Positions 33,701-44,181 of a DNA stretch of 64,000 nucleotides are shown here, in pieces (positions within the stretch are counted from its first letter, which is position 1; each line of letters starts with the position of its first letter). Both the position numbers and the translations under genes were made by a program. Under the pieces are notes generated by a model. That model worked only from the letters and a program-made list of their open reading frames with translations. It was not told the origin of the DNA and made no database searches. The stretch is taken from NCBI GenBank assembly GCA_025200525.1, contig CM045758.1, forward strand, positions 195,088,463 to 195,152,462, given 5' to 3'. The DNA comes from Camellia lanceoleosa. Lineage: Eukaryota; Streptophyta; Magnoliopsida; Ericales; Theaceae.

Positions 33701-34544
33701 CTATTTCTCTTTAATTTCTTCAATCAGTGCCGGTTGTGCAGAAATAACAACTATTGTCCCGCCTTGTTCTTTCAAAACAACCTCAATTCCAGATTTTTTA
33801 AGGTCACAAAGCAACTCTTTCTGTCTGGTGAGCAAGCAAGCTAAATGTGCAATCGACTTCCTACGGCATCTAATAAAGATTGGCTTTTCCCAGGTGATAC
33901 AGGATGTGTAGGTCATAGTCTTTAATCAGTTCTAGCCATCTCCGTTGTCTCATGTTCAGTTCTTTCTGGGTGAAGAAATATTTCAGACTTTTGTGGTCAG
34001 TATACACTTCACATGTTGCCCCATACAGGTAGTGACGCCAGATTTTCAAAGGCAAACACTATCAAAGAAGTTCAGACATGGGTTGGGTAGTTCTTTTCAT
34101 GTGGTCTCGCTTGTCGGGAAGCATAAGCAATAACTCTCCCATTCTCGCATTAAAACACATCCCAAACCCTTATGAGAAGCATCACCAAATACAGATAACC
34201 ATCCGCATTCGAAGGTAAGGTATGAATGGTGCCACCAATCGAAGTTTTCAACTCTTGAACGCCGATTCCTCCGGCCACCCCACCAAATGATATCCCTTCG
34301 TGTCGGTTGAGTCAATGGTAAGGCAATTTTGGAGAAATCTTTGACAAATCTTCAGAATATCCAAATTAATTCCAAAAAGCTTGGACTTCATTACATTTGT
34401 TGGTCTAGGCCACCACTCAGCCTTCAATTTTTCATGATCAACAGAAATTCCGTCTTTGCTAACAACATGCCCTAAAAACATAACATGATCAAGCCAAAAC
34501 TCACATTTAGACAGTTTAGCATACAGTTTCTGTTCTCTTAGGGT
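33701..34544 (-). pseudogene. Gypsy-1 RNase H and RT C-terminus (broken)
   Basis: 34248-34481 begins MFLGHVVSKDGISVDHEKL, the RT thumb/connection. Then come an RNase H region with GLGCVLMR (about 34155), [20 protein letters not shown] (about 33985) and [13 protein letters not shown]. The H-S-L-K..F and R-R-W..L-K-D-Y blocks are standard for Gypsy RNase H. Frames change at about 34250 and 34060, and GKANLYADALSRKS-like text near 33880 marks the end of the domain. Confidence 0.85.
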
Positions 34545-35123
34545 CTACAGGGCAAGTCTCAAATGATGTTCATGTTCTTCTGTACTTTTGGAGTAAATCA
34601 ATATGTCATCAATAAATACCACAATAAAGTCATTAAGGTACGGTTTAAAGATTCTATTCATGAGGTCCATAAATGCTGCAGGTGCATTGGTAACTCCAAA
34701 AGGTATAACTAAAAATTCGTAATGTCCGTACCTCGTTCTAAAAGCAGTTTTATCAATGTCTTCAGGTTTAACTTTCAATTGATGGTACCTCGATCTGAGA
34801 TTAATCTTGGAAAACACTTGAGCGCCCTGTAACTGATCAAATAAATCATCAATACGCGGCAAAGGGTATTTATTTTTCACAGTTACCTTGTTCAACTCAC
34901 GGTAATCAATACACAATCTCAGTGAACCGTCTTTCTTCTTTACAAACAAAACCGGTGCGCCCCACGGTGAAGTACTGGACCTGATAAACTTCTTGTCTAA
35001 CAGTTCTTGCAATTGTACTTTCAATTCCTTCAGTTCAGTCGGAGCCATTTTGTAGGGAGCTTTAGATATTGGTTGTGTACCTGGAACCACATCAACGGTG
35101 AATTCAATTTCCCTGTCAATCAA
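34545..35123 (-). pseudogene. Gypsy-1 reverse transcriptase core
   Basis: This 192-residue open piece covers fingers and palm: [60 protein letters not shown], a motif A with [13 protein letters not shown], and FIDDILIYS. The YXDD-type catalytic pair is intact as FIDD. Motif A reads [11 protein letters not shown] where the usual text is SKIDLRSGYHQ, so the first catalytic Asp is replaced by Asn. This alone should abolish polymerase activity. It is part of the larger broken polyprotein. Confidence 0.92.
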
Positions 35124-35183
35124 ATCCCTTGATAGATCATCTGGAAATACATCTGGGAATTCTCTAACTATAGGAATACAAAT

Positions 35184-35732
35184 TCACGCCGCTTTTAGTA
35201 TTTTCACCAAGAGATACAAATAATACGTAATACGATATCTTTTACACCCCTTTCTAATCAATTTAACAGCTTTCACAGAAGAGATCAAATACGGGGGAGG
35301 TACTACTCCACTTCCATTAAATACGAATTCAGGTAAACCAGGTGGACAGAAAACAACTTGCTTTGTCACACAGTCAATAGTAGCGTGATATTTTTGTAAC
35401 CAGTCCATTCCCAATATTACATCAAAATGATCAATGTTCAATGGCAGTAAATCAATAAACAGATGCATATCCCCAACAATGATTTCACAAGAAGGATATA
35501 TATATGCACATGTCATGGATCCCCCAACAGGTGATGATACAGCTAACAGATAATTCATGGGCTCTAAGGGTCTATTCAATTTCCGTGAAAAAGCATGCGA
35601 CACATAAGAATGTGTAGACCCCAAATCAATCAGTACATATGTATTTTGAGCACAAATAGAGAGGATACCTGACACAACGGTTTCAAAGATTTTGCATGCC
35701 TCCGGATTAGGGCGAACACTGCCCCGCCTCAT
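35184..35732 (-). pseudogene. Gypsy-1 aspartic protease
   Basis: The open piece of 182 residues contains VLIDLGSTHSYVSHAFSRKL, the retropepsin active-site region, and ends with FDVILGMDWLQKYHATIDC, the usual C-terminal block. The catalytic Asp is present, but the second residue is Leu (D-L-G-S) where D-S-G or D-T-G is normal. Its role would be to cut the Gag-Pol polyprotein. It follows gag and precedes RT, standard Gypsy order. Confidence 0.9.
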
Positions 35733-35756
35733 AGGCTCTTTCCCAGAACTTTGGGG

Positions 35757-36746
35757 TTAGGCTTTGGTGCTAGCTTGATGTCGCGCTTGGTGCTTTTTTC
35801 CACCGTCATGAGCAGAGGGGCAGTCTTTAACCATGTGGCCCACCTTGCCACACCTGTAACAGGCTCCAGATATTTTGTAACAAACCCCTTTGTGCTTCCT
35901 GCCACATTCAAAACAAGATGGAATGAAACCACTCCCTTGGCTAGGGCTAGTTGTTGACCCCGTATTCTGTTTCTTATTTGATGGGTAATGCTTGCCTTTC
36001 TTGAATTTAAAATTCTGTCTTTTACCATGCCATTCAGACGTCGGTATTTCAGATTGTTTCACAGCTTCGATGTTCGATTCAGCCATCAAAGCTCAGTCAA
36101 GAACACCTATAAAGGTCGGTAGCTTTAAAACACTTATTCTGTCGAGTATTGCAACGTTAAGGCCGCCTTCAAATTTTCTGGCCTTCTTGTAGTCAGTGTC
36201 CACCATATGTGGTGCCTATCTGGCAAGCTCGGTGAACTTGGTTTCATATTCAGCCACAGACATTGTGCCCTATCTCAGTTGTTCAAATTCTGTCACCTTT
36301 TTGTCCCTGACACACTGAGGAAAGTACTTTTCAAAGAAGGACTCCTTAAACTGAGCCCAAGTCGCCGCAGTGTTGGTGTCACGGACCAACATCCACCACC
36401 TTCTGGCCTCTTCTTGCTAGGTGAAGGTAGCTAGCAGTACTTTATTTGCTTCTGAGCACGGAAAAACTTCAAATAATTTTTCAGTCTCAAGTACCCAAGC
36501 TTTAGCTTTCAACGGTTCAAAGCCTCCCTGGAAGGATGGCGGTTTCATCTTGCTGAACTTATGGGTGAGAGAAATTATGTCCCCATCATTAACATTCACA
36601 TTTGGTTCCGGCTGTACCGGAGGAGGAGGTGGGGGCTGTTGATTCTGTTATTGCTCTAGTCTTGCAGTTATCAGTTCCATCATCCTTTCCATTCTTGCTA
36701 TTCTTGCCTCAGTAGATGAGGATTCAGGTTCATTTGCATTATCCAT
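35757..36746 (-). pseudogene. Gypsy-1 gag (broken)
   Basis: The start codon is at 36746 on the minus strand (MDNANEPESSSTEARIARME), followed by a premature stop at about 36650 before a proline run. Then come NVNDGDIISLTHKFSKMKPP and FQGGFEPLKAKAWVLETEKL (36417-36599), the usual chromovirus gag core start. The C-terminal piece (35757-36089) has two Cys/His clusters: CFECGRKHKGVC and the CCHC knuckle CYRCGKVGHMVKDC. Frames shift between 36100 and 36420. The product would be the nucleocapsid/capsid protein. Confidence 0.88.
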
Positions 36747-36937
36747 TTTGCTATAAGCAGTTATAACAATTATAAGCATATATAGTTGCCTACTTAAACA
36801 GTTTATCACATTAACATGTATTCAGTCATGCCATAGCCACACACTTTTCATGCTCATGTAATTCCCTAATTGCTTTTCTAGGACACCCTATAGCTCATTT
36901 GGACACGTGTGTGCGGTATAACTCGTGGTTAAGTATC

Positions 36938-36949
36938 GCTCTGATACCA
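36938..36949 (-). other. Primer-binding site of Gypsy-1 (tRNA-iMet)
   Basis: Next to the 5' LTR end, the minus strand reads GAG then TGGTATCAGAGC, the complement of the 3' end of initiator methionine tRNA. It is 3 nt from the LTR terminus and confirms orientation. Confidence 0.95.
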
Positions 36950-36952
36950 CTC

Positions 36953-39476
36953 TGTCACGACCCAAACCCACCCCTACGGGTTTAGCACCGTAACCGGCCA
37001 GTAATCCGAGATTACCGAAGGCCTGCTTAGCAGTAAGATAGTATAACAAGTACAGGGGCAAGGCGGAAGCCAATACAGTAAATAAACAATGCCCAATGAG
37101 CTGTGACAATCTGTATGCCAAAAGATTTTTCATACATTTATACGGAACAATACAAACAGTATGCATATCATATACAAACAGTCAGAATAGGGACTTAGGC
37201 CTCGTTTGGGGAGTGGCTATTTTAGCCAAAAAGTTAAAAAGTCAAAAAGTTACTAAAAGTTGTCACATCACCTCTCTATTTTTTTGCACATCTTTTCGTA
37301 AAAACCCAAAAAGTTACTAAAATAGCATGTTCCCAAACGAGGCCTTAATCCCCAATAACCAGTACAGTGCAAAACGTTCAGTCTATACAGTGTTACAAAA
37401 CGGTATGGAGACAGACGGGGAAATAAAAACACCCCTAAGCCATAACTTGGCAGGTTCGGAACCTCGCAGTGAGGCACATTGGTTGGCTTGACAAAACTGG
37501 AGTTTACCCCGACGCCTCTAGCTTTGATCCGGTGCCTGTATACCTACATATATACATGAGCAAAGGAGCTAATGCCCAAGGAATAACATAATGCGTAAAG
37601 GGGTTTAGAATGAATGTCCTTACAAAGAATGAAAACAGCTCATTAAATCAAGATTCCGCTTTTTCGGCCAATGGTACATCCATTAGCGAATAAAGAAAAA
37701 GTAGGTCTTAAAGACCTAAAGAATGATGCCCATCAATCAAGAATGAGTGGTTCCACGAGGAACCGACAGAGATCTCTGTAATAGTAACAAAGATGTGAGG
37801 GTGATAAGGATGCCACAATACAATTGTAATATAGGACATACATTCATTCAAGAACAATATCACTTCAAGAACAATTCATTCAAGATTCAAGATAATCATT
37901 TTGAATATATCTTTACACAATTGTTACTCACGAGTTCTGGCTCTGAGGAACTAGAGCATCTCCTGATGCCAACCCTATATGATTAATGATTGAACCCACA
38001 CTAAGTTTCATAGTTGGGAAAGATAATAACTTAATCCCTAAATTTGCCTTGGTGTGTTCTACATCCATATCCTCTTTAAGATGCCTTAAATATGCCCTAG
38101 GAATGCCTAGGATGGAAAGAGGATGCAAAGATGCACTTAGAAAATATTTTCAGAATTTTCAGTGAAACAGAGTCCCCCTCGAGCGTTAACTTCCCCGCTC
38201 GAGCGGGCATGCAAACAAAGGTCTACGCCGAAGGCCAACTTACGCCGAGCGGACAAAAAAATCGATAGGTGAAAATCACGCCGATAGGGCGCCGATGGCC
38301 GCCGAGTGCAAGACACGGGTCCCGCCGAAGCGCCCAATACCCGCTTAGAGCGCATCGCAAAACATAACAAAATCGATGCTCGAATTTCGCCGAGCTCCAC
38401 TTCCCTGCCGAAAGGAGTGCAAAATCTGGAAAACCCAGATTGCACCTTCAAGCTTAAAACCAATTTTTGATGCACTAAAATCGATCCTCTTGGGCCCAAA
38501 AACCTGGAAAACACTTGTAAACACATGATATAATATGTTTCAAAGATTAATTTGTAAAATTGATGCCCAAGGGTTATTCAATTAAACTCATTTTCAAACC
38601 AAATTTCAAGAACATAATTCGAACATGACATGCATGATTTCAAACCATTTCAAAGCTTCAATTTGATGCTCTAAAGAGCCAATTGTTCCAAAAGTAAGTT
38701 GAAAACATGGAATTAACCTCCAATATACACATGCATGTGACAATTTGCCATGAAATCAACTCAAAAGTCAACAATACAACCATGCATGCATGAGATGAGT
38801 TACAATACAACATTTTAAAGCAAATTCATGACTTAGACCACTCATCAACCATGAACTATGCAAGATACATCTCAAATACATAAATGAGAGGATGAAGCTC
38901 ATACCTAGGCTCCTTAATTACAAGTCTTGAAGTTCAAACTAGCAAGAACTTCTTCCAATTCCTTCAATTTCCAAGCAATTACAAATTGAAGACTAATATT
39001 CTAAGTCTCTCTCTCTCTAAATTCGGTTAGAGCTCTCAATGTGACTGATGAAATGTTTGCAAATGAGTGCAATAAGGCTCAAATAGGTTGGCTACATGGC
39101 CCACTAACAATGGCATTTAGGTAAATAAACCTAACTCTTTAATTGGCTCTATTTAATCTAGTTTAATCATACCAAATCACTTTTTAATTAAATATGCTAT
39201 AAAAATCACGTAAATTATGATAATCATAAAACATCAATCAATTTCAGATTCGGCCGCCGATAAGGCCTTCAATTCGCAATTTAAATGCAAAGTCATGAAC
39301 AGATAATTAAACAGGCAACAGATAGAAAATGCAATTCAACAGATATACCCAATCAATCAGTTTCAGTTTTCAGTCAGTCAATTCAGTATTTCGGTTGATT
39401 CAATTACTTATCATAATCAGTCTCAGTTTAGCAGTAATCGGTAATTAATCGGTGATCAGTGAGGAGGGTTGTTACA
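36953..39476 (-). repeat. 5' LTR of Gypsy-1 (2,524 bp)
   Basis: It matches 29839-32239 end to end; the extra length is the MITE at 37198-37344. The region matching the palindrome array (about 38175-38410) is strongly altered: most CGCTCGAGCG copies appear as CGCCGAAG or CGCCGAG. CAG-containing words are also altered (CAGTG to CAAGG, ACAGTTAACAG to ATGATTAATGA). The frame at 38137-38526 is not a gene. Confidence 0.95.
37198..37344. mobile_element. Tourist-like MITE (147 bp) in the Gypsy-1 5' LTR
   Basis: Ends are GGCCTCGTTTGGGG and CCCAAACGAGGCC, with a 3-bp TTA duplication (37195-37197 and 37345-37347), fitting PIF/Harbinger-type MITEs. The other Gypsy-1 LTR shows the empty site (GGGACTTAATCCCC), which proves the insertion and its edges. 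It inserted after Gypsy-1 did. A fragment of the same family lies at 4015-4220. Confidence 0.93.
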
Positions 39477-39481
39477 TTTCT

Positions 39482-40620
39482 TGCAGAAATTTAGTATTGA
39501 CTATGAGAAAACTTATTCACCTGTAATGAATGCAATTGCATTTAGATTTCTTATCAGTTTGAAAATCATAAAAAAATTTAGATACGCTTTTAATGGATAT
39601 GGTTACAACATATTGATGGATCACTAGATAGTGATATATATATATATATATATCTATATCTATAAGTCCCTGAAGGATTTAAGGTGCCAGAAGCATTTAA
39701 TTCAAAACCCAAAAGTGAGGAATCTAGATTTACAATTGTTGCAGTATATGTTGAAGTTTTGAATCTTGTGGAACTACAGAAGAGCTTACATAAACTACAG
39801 AATATTTAAAATGAATTTAAAATGAAAGATCTTAGCAAAACGAAATTTTGTATCATCACAGATTTAACATTTGCCAAATAGGATTCTAGTTCATCAATTT
39901 AAAAGTCCTCAAGCATCTTTATATGAAAAAGCTCATTCATTAAATACTCCAATGGTTTCTCGCCCTCCAGAAGATGGTAAGGAATTCTTGGTCCTGAAGT
40001 ACTATATCTCAATGTAATTAGTATTATCATGTATCTTATAAATTGTACTATTTGCATTTGCAATCAATTTATTAGTAAGATATATTTCTATATCAACTCG
40101 AAGCCATTGAATTAAAGTAAAGTCGATATTACGTTATTTTCGTGGAATAATCGATGTGGATTTATTTTATTCAAACAAATCAAAGCCGCAGTTAATTGGA
40201 TATGCAGATGCTGAATATCTCTCTGATCCACATAAAACCAAATCACAAACAAGATATGTTTTATCTATGAAAATATTACTATATCTTGGCGATTAATAAA
40301 CAAACATTGACGGTTACTTCTTCAAATCATTCAGAGATACTTGCAATTCATGAAGTAAGTCAAGAATGTATTTAGCTTAGGTCCATGATACATCATATTC
40401 AAGAAAGATGCAGATTGTCTTCAACAAAAAATAGTCCAACCATATTATAAGAATATAGTGTTGCGTGTATCACACAGATCAAAGGTGGCTATATCAAAGA
40501 TACGCTCAAATAATAATCTGGCAGTTCTATTTACTAAAGCACTATCGACTACAACATTCAAGAAACCTGGTGCATAATATTGGGATGCATCAACATAAAG
40601 ATCTATTATGCAGTATTAAT
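39482..40620 (+). pseudogene. Copia-1 RT remainder and RNase H (broken)
   Basis: It resumes after Gypsy-1 with FSIDYEKTYSPVMNAIAFRF and LISL (39490-39560), the Copia RT core start. The RNase H end includes GYADAEYLSDPHKTKSQTRY (about 40200-40260), KGGYIKDTL and LAVLFTKALSTTTFKK (about 40480-40570). The central RT is mostly unreadable, and the Y-V-D-D box was not found intact. A (TA)n run at 39634-39653 interrupts the region. Confidence 0.78.
39634..39653. repeat. TA microsatellite
   Basis: A 20-bp (TA)n run lies inside the decayed Copia-1 RT. It probably arose after the element died. Confidence 0.9.
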
Positions 40621-40659
40621 GGGGAGTCATATATTTAAGCAGATTTGTAGATTGTACTC

Positions 40660-40844
40660 TTTTTCCTTCGTCTAAGATTTTTTCTCATTGGGTTTTCCTT
40701 AGTAAGGTTTTAATGAGGCAATCTAAACAAATCACATACAAGAATATTGTACTATTTTTCTTCAGATTTTTTTCCCACTAGGTTTTCCTCAGTAAGGTTT
40801 TAACGAGGCATATTCTTAGTATATGGTTATCCAAGGAGCAATAT
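40660..40844 (+). other. Copia-1 3' UTR and purine tract
   Basis: Two copies of a TTGGGTTTTCC..AGTAAGGTTTTAA.GAGGCA phrase (about 40666-40712 and 40772-40812) lie before CCAAGGAGCAATAT and the 3' LTR. This repeated phrase is a hallmark of Ale/Retrofit 3' UTRs. Confidence 0.7.
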
Positions 40845-41029
40845 TGTAAAATATTTAGATATCCATCAAAAGAGATGCAATTGAAATTCTAATGAGTTTT
40901 TAAGTCAAAGTGGAAATATAAAAAAGTTTTACCATGTGGGAAGTGTGGTATGCCATGTGGTAAACCATATGGTATGGTGAATAGTAAGTGCTTTATCACC
41001 TATAAATAAGTGAGTTTGCACGGTAATAA
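40845..41029 (+). repeat. 3' LTR of Copia-1 (truncated)
   Basis: It matches the first ~190 bp of the 5' LTR through CCTATAAATAAGTGAGTTTG and GGTAATAAA, then stops where Copia-2 begins. Several C-to-T/G-to-A type differences from the 5' LTR (GTACGCCATG versus GTATGCCATG) suit an old, methylated element. Confidence 0.8.
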
Positions 41030-41232
41030 AGTCAAAACTTGATATTGTGTATTATATTCTTTACTTTACACTATTGTGGGCATAAATAGCCACTATACAT
41101 AATTGGAAGGCTAAAGTTTAAGACTACAAATCTCTTAGCCAGTAGAGCATATCTCTAATCTAGGAAACATATTTACAATCAATCTATATACGGAAGTATA
41201 CCAACTTGGAATTATTTCTAGAATCTTCAACA
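41030..41232 (-). repeat. 3' LTR of Copia-2
   Basis: Minus-strand start is TGTTGAAGATTCTAG, after the purine tract TTGAGGGAGAG. It is collinear with 53176-53354 (TGATATTGTGTATTATATTC, GCCACTATACATAATTGGAA, ATCTCTTAGCCAGTA). At about 200 bp it is short, as in many Copia elements. Confidence 0.8.
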
Positions 41233-41239
41233 CTCTCCC

Positions 41240-41578
41240 TCAAGTTAGTGCGTAGATGTCGCTCATTCCCAATTTGTTGAGACCAACATGAAATGCTCGA
41301 CTTGATACAGCCTTGGTAAGTAGGTTAGCAAGTTGTTCTTGAGACGAGACATGTGGTGTTTCAATGATCCTTGCTTCTAGTTTCTCCTTGATGAAATGCC
41401 TATCAACTTCCACATGTTTGGTTCGATCGTGTTGAATTGGATTGTGGGCAATATTGCAAGCTGTCTTATTATCACAATACAGTTTCATTGAGCTATCATG
41501 TGTAATATTCAGATCTTCTAATAAGCTATGTATCCATAATAATTCACATACTGCCTTAGCCATTCCTCTGAACTTCAT
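41240..41578 (-). pseudogene. Copia-2 RNase H, C-terminal part
   Basis: This open piece of 112 residues contains FRGMAKAVCELLWIHSLLED, KLYCDNKTACNIAHNPIQHD and RTKHVEVDRHFIKEKLE, and ends SQEQLANLLTKAVSSRAF. The C-D-N-K and K-H-V-x-V-D-x-H-F-I blocks are the classic Copia RNase H end. The natural stop lies just before the purine tract, so this may be the true C-terminus of the polyprotein. Confidence 0.9.
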
Positions 41579-41776
41579 TCAAAGACTAGATAGAGCAACT
41601 ACAGCTTACTTCTTACTTCGCCAAGTGACCAAATTTCCTCCTACAAAAGTGAAATATCTTGTTGTAGACCGTCTATCCTTGATTGATCCAGCCCAATCTG
41701 CATCAGTGTATCCTTAGATATCTAGATAATTCCCCTTTTTAAACATAATCCTTTTTCTTGGAGATGACTTCAAGTA

Positions 41777-42760
41777 CTACAAAATTCGGGTAATTGCATT
41801 CATATGTTCTTCGCTTGGAGAATGCATGAATTGGCTCACGGTGCTTAGTGCATATGCCAAGTCAGGTCTAGTATGTGCAAGATACATTAGTCTCCCAACT
41901 AATCTTTGATACCTCTCATTGTTTGTCGGAACTTGATCCGGATATATGCCTAACTTCAAGTTTTCTTCCACATGAGTGCTAATTGGACTACATGCTGTCA
42001 TACCAGTCTCACTTAGTAATCTAAGGCATATTTTCGTTGAGATAAAAAGATAACTTCCTTTGATCTTGACACTTTAATACCAAGGAAGTATTTCAATAGA
42101 CCCAGGTCCTTCATCTTAAATTCTCGAGCTAAGTGGTTATGTAATGCGCTCATTTCTTCTGAATCATTTCTCGTTACTATCATATCATTAACGTACACAA
42201 TGAGACAAGTGATCATTTCTCTAATATGTTTTACAAAAAGAGTGTGATCTGACTTACTCTGCTTGTATCCAAAATCTTTCATTAACTTTGTAAACCTTCC
42301 AAACCATGCTCTCAGAGATTGCTTCAAACCTATAGAGCATTTTTTAATCTGTAGACGTGCTTTCCACCTTCTGACTGCATATTACATCTGGGGGGGCAAC
42401 TCCATGTATACTTCTTCTTGAAGGTCTCCATACAAAAAGGCATTCTTCACATCAAAACTAGTGCAATGGCTAGTCAAGATTCGCTACCAAGGATATAAGA
42501 ATACAGACAATATTGATTTTTGCTACTAGTGTGAATGTCTCCATGTAGTCAATTCCATAAGTTTGAGTGTACCCCTTGGCGACTAGTTTAGCTTTGAATC
42601 ATTTAATGGTTCCATCTGCCTTGTATTTGACTGTGAAAACCCCTTTACATCCAACAGGTTTCTTTCCTTCAGGCAGCTCAACAACTTCCCAAGTTGAGTT
42701 CTTTTAAAGTGATTTCATTTTTTCATTCATAGCTTTCTTCCACCTAGGATCTCCTAGAGC
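41777..42760 (-). pseudogene. Copia-2 reverse transcriptase (broken)
   Basis: From the N-terminus on the minus strand: ELPEGKKPVGCKGVFTVKYK (about 42660), KAKLVAKGYTQTYGIDYMET (about 42560), then the piece 42013-42327 with TCLIVYVNDMIVTRND and MKDLGLLKYFLGIKV, then 41777-42001 with YQRLVGRLMYLAHTRPDLAY. The catalytic box reads Y-V-N-D where Y-V-D-D is required, so one metal-binding Asp is lost. Several frameshifts and stops are present. Confidence 0.9.
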
Positions 42761-43306
42761 TTCCTGCATGTTAGTAGGAATAGATACAGCAGATAATTGA
42801 TTCGTAAATGACTCACTTTCCTTTGACAGTCTATGGTAGGATACATAGTTGCTTATGGGATACTTAGGATTAGAACTAAGAACAGGTTCATAGTTAACTT
42901 TAGGTATACCTCTAGTGGCTCGATTAGGTAGTACTTTTGGAAGGAATTGAGGTTTAGAATGTACCTGGGGTTGTAGCTGGGGTTCGAGAAAAGAATGGAC
43001 CTCTGAAGACGATTGGTTAGATGGTACTTAAAGTGGAGTCGCTTCTATCTGATTTTGATTATTTTCTTCATTCAAACGGACGTCCGATTAGTCAAGAATA
43101 GGTTGCTCACGCAACCCAGTTGCCTCCTTTGGACACTCACCACTTTTATTCAAAACTTCACCACCACTTGTATCCGAATTGTCCAAAGAAGGATTTATAG
43201 TTAGAGGTTGCAATTTATTTCGTTTCTCTCCCTGAATTGAAGACTCGAGAACAGTATAGTACATGTCATTTTCATAAAAGACAACGTCAAGGGTGACATA
43301 CATTTT

Positions 43307-43960
43307 TCATGATGGGGGATGATAGCAATGGTAGCCTTTCTGAAAGGAGGCATAGCCAACAAAGACACATCGTAGGGCTCGTGGTTCCATCTTGTCACGC
43401 AACGGTTTAAGAAGATACACAAAGGCCATGGACTCAAAAATTTTAGGTGATAAGTTCAGAGCAGTAGGAGTGCTTACAGTCGAATGAAGGACTTCAAAGA
43501 GAGTCTGAAAATTTAGCGAGTGGAAAGGGATACGGTTAATGAGGTAAGCCGCAACACTGAGTGCTTCACCCCAATAACTGGTGGGCATATGAGCTCTAAA
43601 CAAAGAGGCTCGTACAACTTCAAGTAGATGGCGATTCATGTGCTCCGTAACCCCATTTTACTGAGGAGAATAAGTGCAAGTCGTTTGGTGAGATATGCCA
43701 TGTTCCTGCAAATACTGCGCCAGGGCTTGATTAACAAATTCGCCATTATTATCAGTGTGAAGAACTCGTATGTGAGATTGGTATTGAGTGGTGATCATCT
43801 TATGCAATTTCGGAAACAAGGTGCTAACGTCCTTCTTTGATTTTATCAAGCAAACCCAAGTCATACAAGTGTGATCATCAATTAATGAAACAAACCAACG
43901 AGAACCATTCAAGGAAGGGGTTTTGGGCTCCCATACATCAGAGTGAATCAACATAAAGGT
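43307..43960 (-). pseudogene. Copia-2 integrase core (broken)
   Basis: 43658-43954 contains HSDVWEPKTPSLNGSRWFVS, VSLIDDHTCMTWVC and LHTDNNGEFVNQALAQYLQE. The next frame, 43307-43639, has MNRHLLEVVRASLFRAHMPT, the helix after the catalytic Glu, and ALRCVFVGYASFQKGYHCYH. The first and second catalytic Asp are present. The Glu-containing HVTEHMNRHLLE segment is broken by a frameshift or stop at about 43650. Confidence 0.9.
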
Positions 43961-44041
43961 ACTGGACTTTTGTTCATGCGCAATGAGAACAATACATGGT
44001 GACTTTTTGCAAGTTCACAAATATCACATTTGAAAGCAGAA

Positions 44042-44181
44042 TTATTTAACTGAGAAAACAACTTGGGGAACAATACTTTTAAATATCCAAAAGACGCATG
44101 ACTCAAGCGCCCGTGCTACAACCAAATTTTGAAAGACTTGTCGATCTGATCCGTTGAAAGAGCTTGAGCCAACTGATGTGA
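44042..44181 (-). pseudogene. Copia-2 pre-integrase segment, downstream half
   Basis: The minus strand encodes DKSFKIWL, a stop, then HGRLSHASFGYLKVLFPKLF and SAFKCDICELAKSH, the His/Cys region before Copia integrase (H..H..C-x2-C). It is cut by Gypsy-2 at 44181; its upstream half continues at 49836-49970. Confidence 0.8.

Larger units (their letters stand above)
29839..39476 (-). mobile_element. Gypsy-1: complete chromovirus (Tekay/Del-like), 9.6 kb
   Basis: This is a full-length minus-strand element with a perfect 5-bp duplication TTTCT (29834-29838 and 39477-39481). Right to left it has the 5' LTR (36953-39476), a tRNA-iMet primer site, gag, protease, RT, RNase H, integrase with chromodomain, polypurine tract and 3' LTR (29839-32239). 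The chromodomain, long LTRs (2.4-2.5 kb) and iMet primer site fit the Tekay/Del chromovirus lineage. Each coding domain is recognisable, but frameshifts and stops break the polyprotein. It is inserted in the RT of Copia-1. A Tourist-like MITE sits in its 5' LTR only. Confidence 0.95.
22860..41029 (+). mobile_element. Copia-1: old Ale/Retrofit-type Copia, split by two insertions
   Basis: The 5' LTR starts TGTTATAAAATATTTGGATA (22860) and the 3' LTR starts TGTAAAATATTTAGATATCC (40845). Gag, integrase, RT and RNase H fragments lie between them in the usual Copia order on the plus strand. Protein text (gag KAMIFIRH.., 3' end LFTKALSTTTFKK) and the 3' UTR phrase GGGTTTTCC..AGTAAGGTTTTAA.GAGGCA match the Ale/Retrofit style. 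Two insertions split it: a solo-LTR-like insert (26221-29464) and Gypsy-1 (29839-39476). Removing them leaves about 5.3 kb, right for a full Copia. Many stops and frameshifts mark it as one of the oldest elements here. The 3' LTR is cut by Copia-2, so no target duplication can be read. Confidence 0.85.

Noticed and set aside
38137..38526. 129-residue minus-strand frame in the Gypsy-1 5' LTR
   Set aside because: It runs through the altered palindrome array. The corresponding part of the other LTR gives a different, broken frame, so it is not a conserved protein.
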